A model generated the notes under the pieces. The model made no database searches. It had not been told where the DNA came from and saw nothing but the letters and a program-made list of their open reading frames with translations. Below are positions 61,400 to 64,000 of a stretch of 64,000 bases of DNA, in pieces. Source of the stretch: Paenibacillus sp. PAMC 26794 (GTDB lineage Bacteria > Bacillota > Bacilli > Paenibacillales > Paenibacillaceae); NCBI RefSeq assembly GCF_000316035.1, contig NZ_ANHX01000076.1, positions 145,502 to 209,501 on the forward strand, written 5' to 3'. The position numbers were made by a program, and so were the translations under genes. Numbering within the stretch: the first letter of the stretch is position 1; each line of letters starts with the position of its first letter.

Positions 61400-61668
61400 G
61401 ATAAAGCACTCCTTATTAAAGATAATTGTAATTATTCCGCCTTTATTTCAAATTACATGTCTATACATTCCTGTTTCCGTAGAGGTAGTTCCGTAACGGA
61501 GTGCCCTTATTTGTGTTGTCTATCAATTAAGATCGTAAGAGGCTAAACATTTACATTTTTTTTAATTATAGAAACACAAATCCTCTTATATAATATTTTT
61601 TTATTCAATCATATTTTATACATATATTACATTTAATGATATAGTAAAAAAGTACCAGTCTGAACTTT

Positions 61669-62522
61669 TTAGATCTGGATTATGCAAAATTCGATTCGGG
61701 CAGTGCAGAAGAAGAAAATGCTTATCTGAAAGTGCAGGTAGAATATCTAACAAAAGCTCAATCCAAATTTGCACGGAGAGGGAAGCTGGATTTCGAAGCT
61801 CGGTGCCCAGTCCGGTCGAGAAATAAGCAAGTGGGCACCTGTGGTCTGGCTGTGTAAAATTGCTGAAATTTCGCGTGCAGGTTACTACAAATGGAAGAAG
61901 AATATCGCCCTCAAAGAGAAACGAGCAGAACGGGATGCGGTTCTGAAAGCACATATTTTAGGCATCTACCGGATTCGTCCTTATTTCGGTACGCGAACCG
62001 TGTTAGGAAAGAAAGGTTTTTGCTTAGCTCTCGGTTGTGATGGATCTGAACAACAACGAAATTATAGCTTGGAAACTCTCCGAGCGAAATGACTTAAAAC
62101 TCGTGACAGACACGGTGAAGAAACTGAAGTGTGGACCTTTCTTGCTCCATTCGGGCCAGGGGTTTCAGTATACAACACAGAGTTATGCGAAGTTACTTGA
62201 AGAGAAAAAGCTCACAGGGAGCCATTGTCAGCGTGGGAACTGCTATGACAATGCTTGTATTGAGTGGTTCTTCTCCCACTTAAAGACTGAGAGTTGTATT
62301 TGGAGAAACCTCAGAATTTGGAGCAAGCAAGGAGCCAAATTACGGAGTATATTTTATTTTACAACAGGGAACTTTTCCAAAACAAACTGGGCGACCTCTC
62401 CCCGATTGAATTCCGAGAAAAAGTCGCCGCTTAATAAAACTTCTTTTTTTTATTATCTACTTGAATGGGTTATGACCAAACATTTACATGATCCGACAGC
62501 AAATAAACCCCACTGTCTATAG
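61669..62522 (+). pseudogene. IS3-family (IS150-like) transposase remnants
   Basis: Fragments in several frames. Near 61675 an OrfA tail reads SGSAEEENAYLKVQVEYLTK. From 61769 an OrfB start reads HGEGSWISKLGAQS and AEISRAGYYKWKKNIALKEK. From 62037 the catalytic core reads MDLNNNEIIAWKLSERNDLK, FLLHSGQGFQYTTQSYAKLL and HCQRGNCYDNACIEWFFSHL. A stretch of OrfB with the first catalytic Asp is deleted between about 62010 and 62030, and stops and frameshifts break the rest. It is inactive. Confidence 0.75.
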
Positions 62523-62936
62523 CGTTCTGATTCTCCACTGCTAACGCCTCCATAAAATAGATTTAATTCACTATAAAGGAGTCTCTTAATTGTAGCCAAG
62601 AAGTAATATCATCCATTTAATTATAAATATACCCAATAATTTAATGTGAAATTAATTTAGTATAGAGAAGTTTGATTATGAAACTATATATCTACAAAAT
62701 ATTTTTTATTTTTTAATATATTTACATTATAACCAATGATGCTTATAGGGACAGTATCTAAAAATTTTGGATCTTTTGGTGGCTATAATACCTATCAGCT
62801 ATTGTCTACACTTCTTATTAAGAGCCATTCCTGTAATGAAGTAATTTGAGCTTTGAATGAAAAATGCGCCTTTAGTATACTGGGAATCGTTGTTCCGGAC
62901 AAGAACAATACCCACATACGAAAAGAGGCGCACATC
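62523..62936. other. AT-rich stretch between IS remnants
   Basis: No gene or clear structure was seen. The last 100 bases probably include the left end and ribosome binding site of the IS110 element. Confidence 0.4.
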
Positions 62937-64000
62937 ATGAAGTATAAGATGAAACAGAAACAGAATCAACGGATTACGCGAATTACAGAAGATACGTTAG
63001 TCATTGGAGCAGACATTGCCAAAAAGATTCACGTAGCTAGAGCGGTAGATTTCCGTGGCATTGAATTAGGAAAAGACTGCGTGTTCCACAACGATCAGGA
63101 AGGGTTAACGAAGCTAGTAACATGGATGAAAGAACTTCAGGAGGTTCATCTGAAAACGGACATTGTTTTCGGAATGAGCCTACCGGGCACTACTGGTTTC
63201 CGCTAGCTGCTTTTCTGGAAGCTCGAGATATCGAAGATCGTCATTGTGAACCCGCATCATGTAAACAAGAGCAAGGAAATTGAGGATAACTCGCCGACGA
63301 AGAGTGACTATAAGGATGCCAAAGTCATTGCAGATCTCATTCCGAAACGGGAAGTATTCGGAGCCCAAATTGCCGGCGATGGAATATGCCGAATTACGCA
63401 TCCTCATGAATTTCCGTGAGAAGGTTATGGTGAGTTTAAACCAAGTCAAGGCCCGTGTGCATAACTGGTTCGACCGCTATTTTCCAGAGTATTTGAGCGT
63501 GTTTAAAGATTGGGAAGGCAAAACTTCCTTGATGACAATGCGCCAGTTTCCGACACCGGAAGAGATCGTCTCTACAGGCGCCAGAGGCGTTCTCGCACAC
63601 TGGAGAACGGAAGTGAAGCGTGGAGTCGGTATCAAGAGAGCGGAAAAGCTCTTTGCGACAGCCGGGATATCCATCGGGCTTACCCAAGGGTTACGAGCTG
63701 CGAGACTGGAGCTTCTGAGCTTGCTCGACCAGGTTGAGCTTTTCTCTAAACAGGTGGAAACGACCATGAATCAGGTCATGGACATTTTGAGTGAGATCCC
63801 GGGAACAACGCAGATGTTGAATATACCAGGCGTTGGCGCGGTTACCGTTGCAGGATTTCTGGCTGAGGTTGGCGATCTGAGTCATTACGACCACGGACAA
63901 CAAATCATCCGGTTGGCGGGCTTGAATTTAAAAGAAAATAGTTCTGGTAAGCGTAAGGGTAAAACTGGCATTACCAAGCGTGGACGATCTCGACTAAGAG
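62937..64000 (+). pseudogene. IS110-family transposase, three-frame remnant, cut by window end
   Basis: From ATG 62937 (AGAGG upstream) the frame reads RITEDTLVIGADIAKKIHVA, the first Asp of the DEDD site, and stops after FGMSLPGTTGFR. Restoring one G near 63175 gives the expected FGMEPTGHYWFPLAAFLEAR. A third frame then reads IVIVNPHHVNKSKEIEDNSP and YKDAKVIADLI. From about 63350 another frame reads YSEPKLPAMEYAELRILMNF and runs open to the window end through EIPGTTQMLNIPGVGAVTVA and the serine-containing LAGLNLKENSSGKRKGKTGI. At least three frameshifts are needed, so this copy is dead. Confidence 0.8.

Overview
The window looks like a chromosomal segment of a Paenibacillus-type, Gram-positive, spore-forming soil bacterium. 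Evidence: strong AGGAGG-type ribosome binding sites with frequent GTG and TTG starts, S-layer-homology surface proteins, many two-component systems with 7TMR-DISM-type sensors, secreted hemicellulases with cre-like sites, TGATAAT-type Fur boxes, a Spo0E-like phosphatase, and a dispersed repeat I recall from Paenibacillus intergenic regions. No rRNA, tRNA or CRISPR array was seen. The species assignment is inference.

Layout. 0-7.4 kb: the end of a SMI1/KNR4 gene, a DinB-like protein, a BTAD-type response regulator overlapping a very large hybrid kinase that has two kinase cores, then a GlnK-like kinase followed by a response regulator cut to 56 codons. 7.6-10.7 kb: a Fur-boxed siderophore uptake operon (two FecCD permeases and a binding lipoprotein, no ATPase). 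10.8-17.5 kb: ordinary single genes (SGNH hydrolase, RibD-like reductase, WYL regulator, SDR, two GNATs and a lipoprotein-like gene with a probable frameshift in its signal peptide). 17.7-29.6 kb: a sensor kinase and OmpR-type regulator, an SLH pseudogene remnant, an orphan MinD-like ATPase and a 2368-residue SLH surface protein with tandem InlB/Flg_new repeats and a propeller-like tail. A shared promoter-like element lies upstream of the remnant/MinD locus and of the giant gene.

29.7-39 kb: GH43-CBM32-CBM42 glycosidase, a frameshifted double TerD gene, DbpA helicase, a cell-surface 5'-nucleotidase with an SH3 tail, a dispersed repeat and a GH10 xylanase behind a cre site. 39-44.2 kb: a second iron locus (ferredoxin-NADP reductase, siderophore-binding lipoprotein, Btr-like AraC regulator, MFS exporter) with two perfect Fur boxes. 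44.5-50 kb: cytoplasmic GH30, LRR protein, lipid kinase, aldo/keto reductase.

50.2-52.1 kb: the strongest candidate for an undescribed system. A Cro-type HTH/TPR regulator of RRNPP type overlaps a 51-codon ORF for an exported pro-peptide, followed by a terminator and a Spo0E-like phosphatase: a likely peptide quorum-sensing cassette placed beside a sporulation phosphatase. 52.1-57 kb: GntR-ABC operon with a perfect palindromic operator, a hypothetical protein, a PEP-mutase-like enzyme and Ada.

57-64 kb: an AT-rich insertion-sequence graveyard (IS701/IS4-like, IS200, IS3 and IS110 elements, each visibly broken). It encloses two paralogous small secreted proteins and a frameshifted sigma-factor remnant, possibly the leftovers of a secreted-factor or bacteriocin-like locus.
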